Below, piece after piece: positions 36,165-45,639 of a stretch of DNA of 64,000 nt; position 1 is the first letter of the stretch, and every line of letters begins with the position of its first letter. The stretch spans positions 1 to 64,000 of the forward strand of contig CAVPQY010000006.1 in NCBI GenBank assembly GCA_963707695.1, given 5' to 3'. The position numbers were made by a program, and so were the translations under genes. The stretch comes from JAOPZW01 sp963707695. GTDB lineage: Bacteria > Actinomycetota > Thermoleophilia > Solirubrobacterales > Solirubrobacteraceae. The notes beneath the pieces were generated by a model. That model saw only the letters and a program-made list of their open reading frames with translations. It made no database searches and had not been told where the DNA came from.

Positions 36165-36731
36165 CTAGTGGCGGTCGTCGCCGGTGGCCGCCGGCGGGCG
36201 GGACTCCTCGGCGAGCGACGTGATCGCCAGGCGGCCGCGGGCGGCCTCCTGCAGGACCTCGGTCGCCTCGTCGGCCGACCGCGCGTAGAGCTCGACGAGC
36301 AGGTGGACGGTGATGCGGTTGTCGTCGTCGTGCTTGTGGAAGCGGACGTGGGTGAAGAACTCGCGCGTGCCGTTGTCGCCGAAGGCCGCGTAGGCGAGCG
36401 CGTCGCCGGCCTCGGGCCCCGAGCAGGTCTCGACGTCGTCGGCGTCGACCGCGACGGTGCACGAGGCGACCCACGGCGTGCCGGCGATCATGCGCTCCCA
36501 GCGGTCCTCGATCGGCTCGACGCGTCCGTCGCGGAACCCGAGGTGCGGCTGGTCGTGCATGCACTCCAGGCACTGGACGACGGCCTCCTGGAGCTCGTCG
36601 ACCACCTCGGCCCGCTCCCCGCTGTGGGGATCGATGCGGTGGATGCCCTCGTAGTGCACCTGCACCTCGAGATCGGTCGACCAGCAGCGGTAGCACCGCA
36701 GCCACGCCCTCGTCTCCACGGACCCTTCCAT
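36165..36731 (-). CDS. Uncharacterised protein with zinc-ribbon-like cysteine pairs
   Basis: 188 residues from ATG 36731. The first third has CYRCW and CLECM pairs about 35 residues apart that may bind zinc. The remainder is acidic with a FFTHVRFHKHDDDNRITVHL segment. No membrane segment or signal. The family is unknown to me. The gene is convergent with glutamate dehydrogenase (10 bases between stops) and divergent from the crotonase-family gene. Confidence 0.65.
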   Translation of the reverse strand: MEGSVETRAWLRCYRCWSTDLEVQVHYEGIHRIDPHSGERAEVVDELQEAVVQCLECMHDQPHLGFRDGRVEPIEDRWERMIAGTPWVASCTVAVDADDVETCSGPEAGDALAYAAFGDNGTREFFTHVRFHKHDDDNRITVHLLVELYARSADEATEVLQEAARGRLAITSLAEESRPPAATGDDRH

Positions 36732-36754
36732 CACGTCCACTCTATCCTCGCCCC

Positions 36755-37597
36755 ATGCCGGGGACCGTTCGCCTCGAGACGGCCGGGGCCGTCGCCACGC
36801 TCACCCTGGACCGTCCCGAGCGCCGCAACGCGATCACCCGCGAGCTCGCCGACGACCTGCTCGCGGGCCTGCGACGCGCGGAGGAGGACCCCGAGGTGCG
36901 CGTCGTGCGCCTCCGGGGCGCCGGCCGCGGGTTCTGCGCGGGCTACGACATCGGCTGGGGGGCGGAGGCCATGGCGGCCGAGGCCGACGCCGGGCCGTGG
37001 GACCCGATGGCCGACCTGCGGCTCATGGGCTCCTTCGTCGACGTCTACACCGCGCTGTGGCGGTCGCCCAAGCCGATCCTCGCCCAGGTCCACGGCGCCT
37101 GCGTCGGCGGCGGCACCGACCTCGCGCTGTGCTCGGACCTCATCGTCTGCGCGGAGGACTGCCGCATCGGCTACCCGCCGGCGCGCGTCTGGGGCTCGCC
37201 GACGACGGCCATGTGGACCTACCGGCTCGGTCTCGAGCGCTCCAAGCGCCTGCTCCTGACCGGCGACGCGCTCGACGGCCGCCGGGCGGTCGAGTGGGGG
37301 CTGGCCTCGGAGGCCGTGCCGGAGGCCGAGCTCGACGCCGCCGCGCTCGCGCTCTGCGAGCGCATGGCGCGCCTGCCCGCCAACCAGCTGCAGATGATGA
37401 AGCTCCTCGTCAACACGACGATCGAGCAGCTCGGGCTCCGGACGACCCAGCTCGTCGGCACGCTCCTGGACGGGGCGGCCCGCCACACGCCCGAGGGCGT
37501 CGCCTTCTCGCGGGCGGCCGCGCAGGACGTGCGCGGGGCGGTCGCCGACCGCGACGCGCCCTTCGGCGACTACGGGCAGGGACCGCGGACGGCCTGA
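36755..37597 (+). CDS. Enoyl-CoA hydratase/isomerase (crotonase) family protein
   Basis: 280 residues. Crotonase features: LDRPERRNAITRELADDL, the oxyanion-hole regions GFCAGYDI and HGACVGGGTDLALCSD, and the usual C-terminal helices. Position after GGG that carries the first catalytic Glu in hydratases is T-D here, and the second Glu is not evident, so it may be an isomerase, hydrolase or other crotonase rather than a classical hydratase. It acts on acyl-CoA. The stop overlaps the start of mobA by one base (TGATG). Confidence 0.88.
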   Translation: MPGTVRLETAGAVATLTLDRPERRNAITRELADDLLAGLRRAEEDPEVRVVRLRGAGRGFCAGYDIGWGAEAMAAEADAGPWDPMADLRLMGSFVDVYTALWRSPKPILAQVHGACVGGGTDLALCSDLIVCAEDCRIGYPPARVWGSPTTAMWTYRLGLERSKRLLLTGDALDGRRAVEWGLASEAVPEAELDAAALALCERMARLPANQLQMMKLLVNTTIEQLGLRTTQLVGTLLDGAARHTPEGVAFSRAAAQDVRGAVADRDAPFGDYGQGPRTA

Positions 37598-38202
37598 TGG
37601 TCGGGCGGCGCGACCGCCGGCCTGCGCCCCCGATCGGCGTGGTCCTGGCCGGCGGGGAGGGGCGCCGCCTCGGCGGCGACAAGGCCGTCGTCGCGCTCGA
37701 CGGGCGGCCGTTGCTCGAGTTCCCGCTGCGCGTCCTGCAGCGCTCGGTGCGCGACGTCGCCGTCGTGGCCAAGCGCGACACCGTCCTGCCGCCGCTGGAG
37801 TCCGAGGTGCCCGTCTGGATCGAGCCGGACGAGCCGCAGCACCCCCTGGCGGGCGTCGTCCACGCGCTGCGCTGCGCGGGGGGCCGGTCCGTGCTCGCCG
37901 TCGCGGTCGACCTGCCCCTGCTCGACGTCGCGGTGCCGCGCGCCCTCGCGCGGCAGCCCGCCGGTCGCCACGCCGCCGTCGTCGCGCGGGCCGGCGGGCG
38001 GCTGCAGCCCCTGCTCGCGCGCTACGAGCCGGCGGCGCTCGCGGCGCTGGAGGGCTTCGACCCGGGCGCCCGCGCGACCGACCTCGTCGCCGCCCTGGAC
38101 CCGCTCGTCCTCGACGTCGAGGACGAGGAGCAGCTCCTGAACGTCAACCGCCCGGAGGACCTCCTGCGGGCGTCGGCGCTCGTCCGGGCCCGCCTGGGCT
38201 GA
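37597..38202 (+). CDS. mobA: Molybdenum cofactor guanylyltransferase
   Basis: 201 residues. The nucleotidyltransferase signature GVVLAGGEGRRLGGDKAVVALDGRPL (in parts: VVLAGGEGRRLGGDK) with GTP and Mg binding, AVAVDLPLLD as the second acidic site and LLNVNRPEDL near the C-terminus match MobA. It joins GMP to molybdopterin to form the bis-MGD cofactor. Coupled to the crotonase gene by overlap, although functionally unrelated; moaA is convergent 240 bases away. Confidence 0.9.
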   Translation: MVGRRDRRPAPPIGVVLAGGEGRRLGGDKAVVALDGRPLLEFPLRVLQRSVRDVAVVAKRDTVLPPLESEVPVWIEPDEPQHPLAGVVHALRCAGGRSVLAVAVDLPLLDVAVPRALARQPAGRHAAVVARAGGRLQPLLARYEPAALAALEGFDPGARATDLVAALDPLVLDVEDEEQLLNVNRPEDLLRASALVRARLG

Positions 38203-38241
38203 CCCGCCCGGTCCGTCCGGGCGCTGCGCCACCGTGATCGG

Positions 38242-38430
38242 GTGGTCTTCGTCGCGCGCCTGGTCTGCTCGGACGCCGCCTGCGCCGCGGTGTTCGCCGC
38301 GCGCGCGGCCGACGCGCGCGAGCTCGACGCGGTGGCCTGTGCGTGCGGCTGCGGGCTCCAGGTGCTCGGCTGGCCCGACGCCCAGGACGCCGGCGACGGG
38401 GCGCTCGAGCTCGTCGTCCTCGCCGGCTGA
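38242..38430 (+). CDS. Small cysteine-containing protein, uncharacterised
   Basis: 62 residues from GTG 38242. It contains four cysteines in LVCSDAACAAVF and CACGCGL, arranged like a compact zinc ribbon. The rest is Ala/Leu-rich. It lies between mobA and moaA and is intact, but no family is recognised; it may bind metal. Confidence 0.5.
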   Translation: MVFVARLVCSDAACAAVFAARAADARELDAVACACGCGLQVLGWPDAQDAGDGALELVVLAG

Positions 38431-38443
38431 GGCCCGGTCGGGC

Positions 38444-39440
38444 CTAGCCGCCGATCGCGCTCATCGTGCGCGCGGGCTGGACGAAGCCGGGGTCGTTGAC
38501 GTGGTGCTTGAGCTCCTTGCGCCACACCGCGGCGCGCACGAGCTCGGCCAGGTCGTCGTCGCTCGCCCCGGCGCGCAGGGGCGCGCGCAGGTCGGTCTCG
38601 TGGAGGCTGAAGAGGCACGTCCGCAGCTTGCCCTCGGCGGTCAGTCGGATGCGGTCGCAGTCGCCGCAGAAGGGCTCGGAGACCGGGTTGATGAACCCGA
38701 TGCGCCCGCGGCCGTCGGTGAAGCGGAAGACGCGGGCCGTGGCGTGGGGCTCGCGCGGCTCGGGCTCGAGCGGGAAGACCGCGTGGATCGCCGCGCGGAT
38801 CTCCTCGCCGGTCAGGACGCTGTCGGGCGTCCAGGCGTGGTCGGCGTCGAGCGGCATGAACTCGATGAAGCGCACCTCGTAGGGGTGCTCGCGGGCGAAG
38901 CGCGCGAAGGGGAGGACCTCGTCCTCGGTGAAGCCCCGCATGGCCACCGCGTTGACCTTGATCGGGTGCGCCTCGGGGAAGGCGGCCAGCGCCTCGAGGC
39001 CGCGCAGGACGCGGGGGAGGGCGTCGCGCCGCGTCATCTCGAAGAACCGGTCGCGCTGAAGCGAGTCGATGGAGACGTTGAACCGCGCGACGCCCGCCTC
39101 CACGAGCGCCTGCGCGTCGCGCTCGAGCAGGAAGCCGTTCGTCGTGACCGACAGCTCGCGCACCCCGGGGACGGCGGCGAGCATGCCGGCCAGGCGCGGG
39201 AACTCGCGGCGGACGAGCGGCTCGCCGCCGGTCAGCCGGACGGTGTCGACGCCCATCGCGGCCAGGACGCCCGACGACGCGCTCGAGCTCCTCGAAGGTC
39301 AGGACCTCGGCGCGCTGGAGCCAGGGCAGGCCGTCGGCGGGCATGCAGTACTGACAGCGGAAGTTGCAGCGGTCGGTGACGGAGACGCGCACGTCCGAGA
39401 TGGACCGTCCGTGGCCGTCGACGAGCTGGTCGTGCCGCAC
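38444..39440 (-). CDS. moaA: GTP 3',8-cyclase MoaA, frameshifted
   Basis: About 331 residues. The radical SAM site CNFRCQYC (C-x3-C-x2-C) lies at the N-terminus. The frame changes near 39275; the rest has MGVDTVRLTGGEPLVRREF, NVSIDSL and the second cluster region FCGDCDRIRLTAEGKLRTC. The C-terminal GG of MoaA is present (SAIGG). It makes cyclic pyranopterin from GTP, the first step of molybdenum cofactor synthesis. Downstream of the LLM gene, 9 bases apart, same strand. Confidence 0.92.
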
Positions 39441-39449
39441 ACGCCCAGC

Positions 39450-40469
39450 CTACTCGCCGGCGTGGCCCGCCCCGCCGGGCGCGGTCCGTGGGCGCACCCC
39501 CGACGGCGCCCCGGCCCGCAGCGTGGCCTCGAAGTCCGTCCGGGGGATCGGGCCCAGGCACGGGGACGTCGTCCCCGCGTCGACGTAGCGCCGGATCCCC
39601 GCGCGGACGGCGTCGGCGTCCCCGACCGCCGTCAGCGCGCCCAGCAGCTCGTCGGAGGCCGCGGCCTGCAGCCCGTCGCCGTCGCCGCGCGCGGCGGCGG
39701 CGTCGTAGGCCTCCAGGTCGGCGCCGAAGCCGGAGCGCTCGAGCATGGCGCGGTAGAAGGGCAGCCCGAGGTAGGGGACGAGGTCGCGGCGCATCGCCGC
39801 CCACGCGGTCGCGGGGTCGTCGACCACGGCCGCCGGCACGGCGGCGACGACGTCGAAGCCCTCGAGGTCCTTGCCCGCCCGCGCGCGGCCCTCGCGCAGC
39901 GCGGGCACCACGACGTCGGCGATGTAGCGCGGGTTGCAGAGCCACAGGACGACGCCGTCGGCCACCTCGCCGGCCAGGCGCAGCATCCCGGGCGAGAGTG
40001 CCGCGACGTAGATCGGCAGGTCCGGGAACGGGCCCAGGCCGCCGAGCGCGAAGCCCGTGCGCCAGCGGTGGCCGTGCGGCGGCGGCTCGCCGCGCAGGAT
40101 CGCGCGCACGATGGCCACGTACTCGCGCATCTCGGCGACGGGCTTGTCGATCGTCTGGCCGTGCCAGCCTTCGACGACCGGCCGGTGCGACACGCCGAGG
40201 CCGAGGTTCAGGCGGCCGCCGGAGACGTCGTCGATGGTGGCCGCGGTCTGCGCCATCGTGGCCGGCGTGCGCGTGTAGATGGGCACGACGCCCGTCCCGA
40301 GGCGGATCCGCTCCGTCACGCCGGCGTAGGCGGTCAGGACCGTCAGCGACTCGCGGCCGTTGACGTGCGTGACCCAGCACGACTCGTAGCCGAGCTCCTC
40401 GGCCAGCCGCACGCGCTCCAGCGCGGCGGGCAGCGAGCGGCCGGTCGAGACGAAGCAGCCGAGGGCCAT
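39450..40469 (-). CDS. LLM-class F420-dependent oxidoreductase
   Basis: 339 residues, intact. A luciferase-like TIM barrel: LAEELGYESCWVTHVNGRES, RIRLGTGVVPIYTRTP, ATIDDVSGGRLNLGLGVSHR and IYVAALSPGMLRLAGEVADG. The GxGV-ISRxP-like arrangement corresponds to F420-dependent members. fbiC and a PPOX protein in the same segment support F420 as cofactor. Substrate unknown. It lies just upstream of moaA. Confidence 0.9.
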   Translation of the reverse strand: MALGCFVSTGRSLPAALERVRLAEELGYESCWVTHVNGRESLTVLTAYAGVTERIRLGTGVVPIYTRTPATMAQTAATIDDVSGGRLNLGLGVSHRPVVEGWHGQTIDKPVAEMREYVAIVRAILRGEPPPHGHRWRTGFALGGLGPFPDLPIYVAALSPGMLRLAGEVADGVVLWLCNPRYIADVVVPALREGRARAGKDLEGFDVVAAVPAAVVDDPATAWAAMRRDLVPYLGLPFYRAMLERSGFGADLEAYDAAAARGDGDGLQAAASDELLGALTAVGDADAVRAGIRRYVDAGTTSPCLGPIPRTDFEATLRAGAPSGVRPRTAPGGAGHAGE

Positions 40470-40561
40470 GGTGCGGCGACCTTACCTCCCGGGTGAAGCG
40501 ATCCGCCCGGAACCTCGCCGGCGCCCGGGCCGAGCGGCGCTCCTGAGCGGCGCGCCCGGGG

Positions 40562-40693
40562 TCAGCTCCCGCGGACGATGATCCAGACCCCGGTGGCGGC
40601 GATGGCGAGCTGCCCGAAGGTCAGCGCCGTGCCGGTGTTCGCCGCGCCGAGCGCGACGGCCACGAGCGTGCCCAGGACGAACGCGCCCAGCAT
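40562..40693 (-). CDS. 43-residue membrane protein, uncharacterised
   Basis: Runs from ATG 40691-40693 to TGA 40562-40564. The sequence begins MLGAFVLGTLVAVALGAANT and ends VWIIVRGS, giving one long or two short membrane helices with glycine/alanine packing. It is 18 bases downstream of meaB on the same strand. Similar tiny hydrophobic proteins occur in actinobacteria; function unknown. Confidence 0.55.
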   Translation of the reverse strand: MLGAFVLGTLVAVALGAANTGTALTFGQLAIAATGVWIIVRGS

Positions 40694-40711
40694 CAGGGCC
40701 AGCTCGCCGGA

Positions 40712-41680
40712 TCACGCGCCGGCCCCCTCGGCCGCGCGGTCGCGCAGCGCCGCCACCAGCGCGGCCTCGTCGGCGCCCGGCGGCTGCTCGGCCAGCCAGC
40801 GCCGGGCGGCCCGGCGGCCGCCGAGGGCGCGCAGCCCCGCCTCGCCGTGCTCGGCCACGAAGTCGGCCAGCGCCCCGGCGCGCCGGGCGGTCGTGCGGCG
40901 CGCGGTCAGGTCGAGCCCGGCGCGGTGCGCGTCGAGCGCGTCGACGAGCGCGTCGACGCCCTGGACCGGCGCCACCGACGAGACCGCCACGACGGCGGTG
41001 TCGCGCCGCCCGACGGAGCGCAGCGCGGCGTGCAGGTCGCGGCGCGCGCGCACCGCGACGTCGCCCAGGTCGGCCTTCGTCACGACGAGCACGTCGGGCA
41101 CCTCCATGATCCCGGACTTCAGGAACTGCAGGACGTCGCCCGAGCCGGGCTGGACGATCACGGCGACGGTGTCCGCCACGTCGGCGACCTCGGTCTCGCT
41201 CTGGCCGACCCCGACGGTCTCGACCACGACGACGTCGAAGGCCGCCGCGAGCGCCTGGGCGGCCGCGCGTGTCGCCGGCGCGAGGCCGCCGAGCCGGTCG
41301 CCCGCGGCCGTGGACCGGATGAACGTCGCCGGATCGTGCGGGTCGAAGGCGATGCGGGCCCGGTCGCCGAGCAGCGACCCGCCCGAGCGGCGCGAGGACG
41401 GGTCGACGGCGAGGACGGCGACGCTGCGGTCGTCGGCGCGCCAGGCGCGCACGAGCGCGCTCAGGAGCGTCGACTTGCCGGCCCCCGGCGGGCCGGTGAC
41501 GCCGATGACGTGGCCGGGCGGCTCGCGGCCGAGCGCGGCGGGGGAGACGGCGGCCAGCAGCTCCGCGACCGCCGCCCGCGCCGCGGGCGTGGCGTCCTCG
41601 ACGAGGTTCAGCACGGCCGGGGCGGCCGCGAGGTCGCCCTCGCGCAGGCGGGCGCCGAGCGCTGCTCCGTCGGCGGCCAA
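40712..41680 (-). CDS. meaB: MeaB-like GTPase, mutase chaperone
   Basis: 322 residues from TTG 41680, two bases after the stop of the mutase gene. The G3E-family GTPase has GVTGPPGAGKSTLLSAL (P-loop), VLAVDPSSRRSGGSLLGDR, VETVGVGQSETEV and VVTKADLGD (base recognition). It would protect and reactivate the adenosylcobalamin mutase by gating cofactor loading. The operon order with the mutase matches meaA-meaB units. Confidence 0.93.
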   Translation of the reverse strand: MAADGAALGARLREGDLAAAPAVLNLVEDATPAARAAVAELLAAVSPAALGREPPGHVIGVTGPPGAGKSTLLSALVRAWRADDRSVAVLAVDPSSRRSGGSLLGDRARIAFDPHDPATFIRSTAAGDRLGGLAPATRAAAQALAAAFDVVVVETVGVGQSETEVADVADTVAVIVQPGSGDVLQFLKSGIMEVPDVLVVTKADLGDVAVRARRDLHAALRSVGRRDTAVVAVSSVAPVQGVDALVDALDAHRAGLDLTARRTTARRAGALADFVAEHGEAGLRALGGRRAARRWLAEQPPGADEAALVAALRDRAAEGAGA

Positions 41681-41682
41681 GC

Positions 41683-43678
41683 TCAGGCCGGCGCCGCGGC
41701 GACGCCGTTGACCTCGGCCACGAGCGCCACGATGTCGCGCATGATGCCGGTGAGGTCGAAGTCCTTGGGGGTGTAGACGGCGGCCACGCCGGCCTCCTTG
41801 AGCGCGGCGACGTCGCCCTCGGGGATGATCCCGCCGACGACGACGGGCGCCTCGACGCCGCGCTCGCGCAGGGCGGCCACGACGTCGGGGATGAGCTGGC
41901 GGTGCGAGCCCGACAGGATCGAGAGCCCGACGACGTGGACCCCCTCCTGCTCGGCGCTGGCCGCGATCTGCGCGGGCGTCAGGCGGATGCCCTCGTAGAC
42001 GACGTCCATCCCGGCGTCGCGCGCGCGGACGGCGATCTGCTCCGCGCCGTTGGAGTGCCCGTCGAGGCCGGGCTTGCCGACGAGGACCTTCAACCGCCGC
42101 CCGAGCGCCTCGCTGACGCGGTCGACCTCCTCGGCCACCGCCTCCAGGTCGCCGGAGGCCGCACCGGCGGCGGCCTCGCCGACGCCCGTCGGGGCGCGGA
42201 ACTCGCCGAAGGCGTCGCGCAGCGCGCCCGCCCACTCGCCGGTCGTGACGCCCGCGCGGGCGGCGGCGATCGTGGCCGGCATGATGTTCTCGTCGGAGGC
42301 CGCGACCCGGCGCAGCTCGTCCATCGCCGCCTCGGCGGCGGCGCCGTCGCGCTCGGCGCGCCAGCGCACGACCGCGTCGCGCTGCTCGGCCTCGACCCCG
42401 GGATCGACGGTCAGGATGCCGCCCGTCGACGCCCTGCATGAGCGGCGACGGCTCGGTCTCCGTGAAGCGGTTGAGGCCGACGACGACCTGCTCGCCGTCC
42501 TCGATGCGCCGCAGCCGCTCGCGGTGGGAGTCGACGAGTGCGCCCTTCATGTAGCCCACGCCCGCGACGGCGCCGCCGTGCTCGGCCACGACGGCCATCT
42601 CGGCGCGGGCGCCCTCCAGGAGCTCGGCCACGAGGCCGTCCATGACCTTCGAGCCCTCGAAGAGGTCGGGGTACTCGAGCAGGTCGGTCTCGTAGGCCAG
42701 GACCTGCTGGATGCGCAGCGACCACTGCTGGTCCCACGGGCGGGGCAGGCCGAGGGCCTCGTTCCAGGCCGGGAGCTGGATCGCCCGCGCCCGCGCGCCG
42801 CGCCCCAGCGTCACCGCCAGCGCCTCGAGGACGATTCGCTGGACGTTGTTCTCCGGCTGGGACTCCGTGAGGCCGAGCGAGTTGACCTGCACGCCGTAGC
42901 GGAAGCGCAGGTGGCGCTCGTCGGCGACGCCGTAGCGCTCGCGGCCGAGCTCCTCCCACAGCACCGACATGGCGCGGAGCTTCGCGTGCTCCTCGACGAA
43001 GCGGACACCCGCGTTGACGAAGAACGAGATGCGGCCGAAGACCGCGCCCATGCGCTCCTGCGGCACCCGCTCGCGCACCGCGTCGAGGACCGCGATGGCG
43101 TTCGCCATGGCGTAGGCGATCTCCTGGACCGGCGTCGCGCCCGCCTCCTGCAGGTGGTAGCTGCAGATGTTGATCGGGTTCCACCGCGGCACGTGCTCGA
43201 CGGTGTAGGCCACCATGTCGGCGATCAGCCGCATCGACGGCCCGGGCGGGAAGGCGTAGGTCCCGCGGGCGAGGAACTCCTTGATGATGTCGTTCTGGGT
43301 CGTGCCCTGGAGGACGCCCTCGTCGATCCCGTTGTCCTCGGCCGTGACGATGTAGAGGGCCAGCAGCCAGGCGGCCGTCGCGTTGATCGTCATCGACGTG
43401 TTCATCGCGTCGAGCGGGATGCCGTCGAGCAGCGCGTGCATGTCGCCCTTGTGGGCCACGGGGACGCCGACCTTGCCGACCTCGCCGCGCGCCAGGACGT
43501 GGTCGGGGTCGTAGCCGGTCTGCGTCGGCAGGTCGAAGGCGATCGAGAGGCCGGTCTGCCCCTTGGCGAGGTTGCCGCGGTAGAGCTCGTTGGACTTCGC
43601 GGCCGTCGAGTGGCCGGCGTAGGTCCGCATCATCCACGGACGGTCGCGCTCGGGCAGGCGGTGCTCGGGGGTGCTCAT
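41683..43678 (-). CDS. ecm: Ethylmalonyl-CoA mutase (MeaA-type), frameshifted
   Basis: About 664 residues. The catalytic barrel has RTYAGHSTAAKSNELYRGNL, FDLPTQTGYDPDHVLARGEV, MNTSMTINATAAWLLALY and CSYHLQEAGATPVQEIAYAM, which follow MeaA/Ecm rather than methylmalonyl-CoA mutase (FDLPTHRGYDSD, MSVSMTMNGA). The frame shifts near 42425; the C-terminal B12-binding domain has KPGLDGHSNGAEQIAVRARD and LSILSGSHRQL. It converts ethylmalonyl-CoA to methylsuccinyl-CoA. The conserved D-x-H-x-x-G base-off motif (DGHSNG) is intact. Confidence 0.93.
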
Positions 43679-43710
43679 GGCGTGCCCGGATCGTAAGGTA
43701 CGCCGCCGGG

Positions 43711-44577
43711 ATGCCGGAGCACCGCGAGATCGACGTCCACCACCTGGGCCGTCCCCACGTGATCTGCTGCCACCAGGTCGGCGACGTCCTCGTCGACCCC
43801 GGGCCGGAGTCCAGCCACCGCACGCTGCTGGAGGCGCTCGACGGCGAGGTGCCGCGCGCGATCCTGCTCACCCACATCCACTTCGACCACGCCGGGGCCA
43901 CGGGCGCGCTCGTGCGGCGCTGGCCCGACACGGAGGTCTGGGTCCACGAGCGCGGCGCCCGCCACCTGATCGACCCCGAGCGCCTCGTGGCCAGCGCGCG
44001 GCGGCTCTACGGCGACGACTTCGACCGCCTGTGGGGCGAGGTCGTGCCGGTGCCGGAGGCCAGCGTCCGCGTCCTCGAGGGCTCCCGGCCGGGCCCGCTG
44101 GCCGGCGACGTCCCGGCCGGGTTCCGCGTCGCCTATGCGCCGGGGCACGCGTCCCACCACGTGGTCTACCTGCTCGAGGAGGACGGCACGGCCTACGCGG
44201 GCGACGTGGCCGGCGTCCGGATCGACGGCGGGCCGGTGCTGGCCCCGACGCCGCCGCCCGACATCGACGTGGAGGCCTGGCACGCGTCGCTGGACGTCCT
44301 GCGTCGGTGGGACGCGCAGCGCCTGTGCGTCACGCACTTCGGCACCTTCGCCGACGTCGGCGCGCAGCTCGACGCGGTCGGTCGCCGCCTCGACGCGATG
44401 GCGGCCGAGGCCCGCCAGGTCGACGCCACGGCCTTCGAGGCGTGGGTGCGCGGGTGGATCGCCGCGGAGACCCCGCCGGAGGTCGCGGAGGAGTACTTCC
44501 AGGCCATGCCGCCGGACACCCAGTTCGGCGGGCTCGACCGCTACTGGCGCAAGCGGGCCGAGGCGCGGGCGCGCTAG
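43711..44577 (+). CDS. Metallo-beta-lactamase-fold hydrolase
   Basis: 288 residues. THIHFDHAG is the zinc-binding HxHxDH motif; later ligands are in APGHASHH, AYAGDVAG and VTHFG. The domain is followed by about 70 helical residues ending in QFGGLDRYWRKR. Family members hydrolyse thioesters or esters, such as glyoxalase II. Divergent from ecm with 32 bases between starts. Substrate unknown. Confidence 0.9.
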   Translation: MPEHREIDVHHLGRPHVICCHQVGDVLVDPGPESSHRTLLEALDGEVPRAILLTHIHFDHAGATGALVRRWPDTEVWVHERGARHLIDPERLVASARRLYGDDFDRLWGEVVPVPEASVRVLEGSRPGPLAGDVPAGFRVAYAPGHASHHVVYLLEEDGTAYAGDVAGVRIDGGPVLAPTPPPDIDVEAWHASLDVLRRWDAQRLCVTHFGTFADVGAQLDAVGRRLDAMAAEARQVDATAFEAWVRGWIAAETPPEVAEEYFQAMPPDTQFGGLDRYWRKRAEARAR

Positions 44578-44587
44578 CCTCCGCCCG

Positions 44588-44881
44588 ATGCCGCAGATCG
44601 TCGAGCTCCCGCGCCCGAGGGCGGGCGGGCCCGATGACGCGTTGGGAGGGGCCTGGCGCGTGATCGTCCGCAACGACGACCACAACACCTTCGACCACGT
44701 GGCCCGCACGCTCTCGCGCGTCGTCCCCGGGGTCACCCTGGACGCCGGCTACGCCTACGCGGACACGATCCACCGCGCCGGTCAGGCGCTCGTGTGGAGC
44801 GGCCACCGCGAGCTGGCCGAGCACTACTGGGACCAGCTGCGCGACGCGGGGCTGACGATGGCCCCCCTCGAGCAGGGGTAG
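44588..44881 (+). CDS. clpS: ATP-dependent Clp protease adaptor ClpS
   Basis: 97 residues from ATG 44588. WRVIVRNDDHNTFDHVARTL and AYADTIHRAGQALVWSGHRELAEHYW (parts of) follow ClpS, with the Asp pair that recognises N-degrons and the His that orients them. It delivers N-end-rule substrates to ClpA/ClpC. No clp gene is near. It starts 10 bases after the hydrolase gene. Confidence 0.9.
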   Translation: MPQIVELPRPRAGGPDDALGGAWRVIVRNDDHNTFDHVARTLSRVVPGVTLDAGYAYADTIHRAGQALVWSGHRELAEHYWDQLRDAGLTMAPLEQG

Positions 44882-44943
44882 CCTCGCCGCCCGCCCCGCA
44901 GCCGGAGCCGTCCCAGCCGACCCGCGCGGGCGCGCGGGCGCCG

Positions 44944-45639
44944 GTGCTGCGGACGCAGGGCCTCGCGCACCGCTACGGGCGCCTGACCGCGCTCGCGGGC
45001 CTCGACCTCGAGCTGCGCGCCGGCGAGTGCCTGGCGCTCATCGGGGCGAACGGCTCGGGCAAGTCGACGGCCGTGCGCTCCATCGCGGGCCTGCTCGCCC
45101 CGACGGCGGGCGAGGTGCGCGTGGCCGGCGCCGACCCGCACGCCGAGCCCGACGCGGAGCGCGCCCGCGCCGCGCTCGCGCTCGTCCCCGACACGCCGTT
45201 GCTCTACGACGACCTCACGGTCGCCGAGCACCTCGAGCTCGTCGGCATCGCCCACGGCGTGGGCGACGACGAGCTGGTGGAGCGGATCCCGGCGCTGCTC
45301 GAGCGGCTCGGCCTCGGCGACCGCGCCGACTTCCTCCCGCGTGAGCTCTCGCGCGGCATGCGCCAGAAGGCGCAGCTGGCCTGCGCGCTCATCCGCCCCG
45401 CGCAGCTCCTGGTCCTCGACGAGCCCGTCGTCGGGCTCGACCCGCCCTCGCAGCGGCTGCTGGGGGAGCTGCTCGAGGAGGCGACGGCCGCCGGCGTCGC
45501 GGTCCTGCTGACCACGCACCAGCTCGCCTTCGCCGACGGCCTCGCCGATCGCGCGGTCATGCTCGAGGAGGGCGCCGTGCGCGATCAGGGCCGGTGGGCC
45601 GACGTGCGGGGGCGGGCTCGCACGCTGGGCTGGCAGTGA
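44944..45639 (+). CDS. ABC transporter ATP-binding protein
   Basis: 231 residues from GTG 44944. Walker A GANGSGKST, signature LSRGMRQKAQ, Walker B LLVLDEPVVG and switch TTHQ. It matches ABC-2-type exporters rather than importers: no binding protein is near, and the membrane protein that follows overlaps its stop (GTGA). An upstream open frame overlaps clpS and is not used. Confidence 0.92.
   Translation: MLRTQGLAHRYGRLTALAGLDLELRAGECLALIGANGSGKSTAVRSIAGLLAPTAGEVRVAGADPHAEPDAERARAALALVPDTPLLYDDLTVAEHLELVGIAHGVGDDELVERIPALLERLGLGDRADFLPRELSRGMRQKAQLACALIRPAQLLVLDEPVVGLDPPSQRLLGELLEEATAAGVAVLLTTHQLAFADGLADRAVMLEEGAVRDQGRWADVRGRARTLGWQ

Noticed and set aside
41683..43678. Methylmalonyl-CoA mutase
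   Set aside because: FDLPTQTGYDPDHVLARGEV and MNTSMTINATAAW are Ecm/MeaA blocks; the mutase of methylmalonyl-CoA has different residues there.
44794..44943. N-terminal extension of the ABC ATPase
   Set aside because: It overlaps clpS in another frame and lacks domain sequence; GTG 44944 fits the family start.
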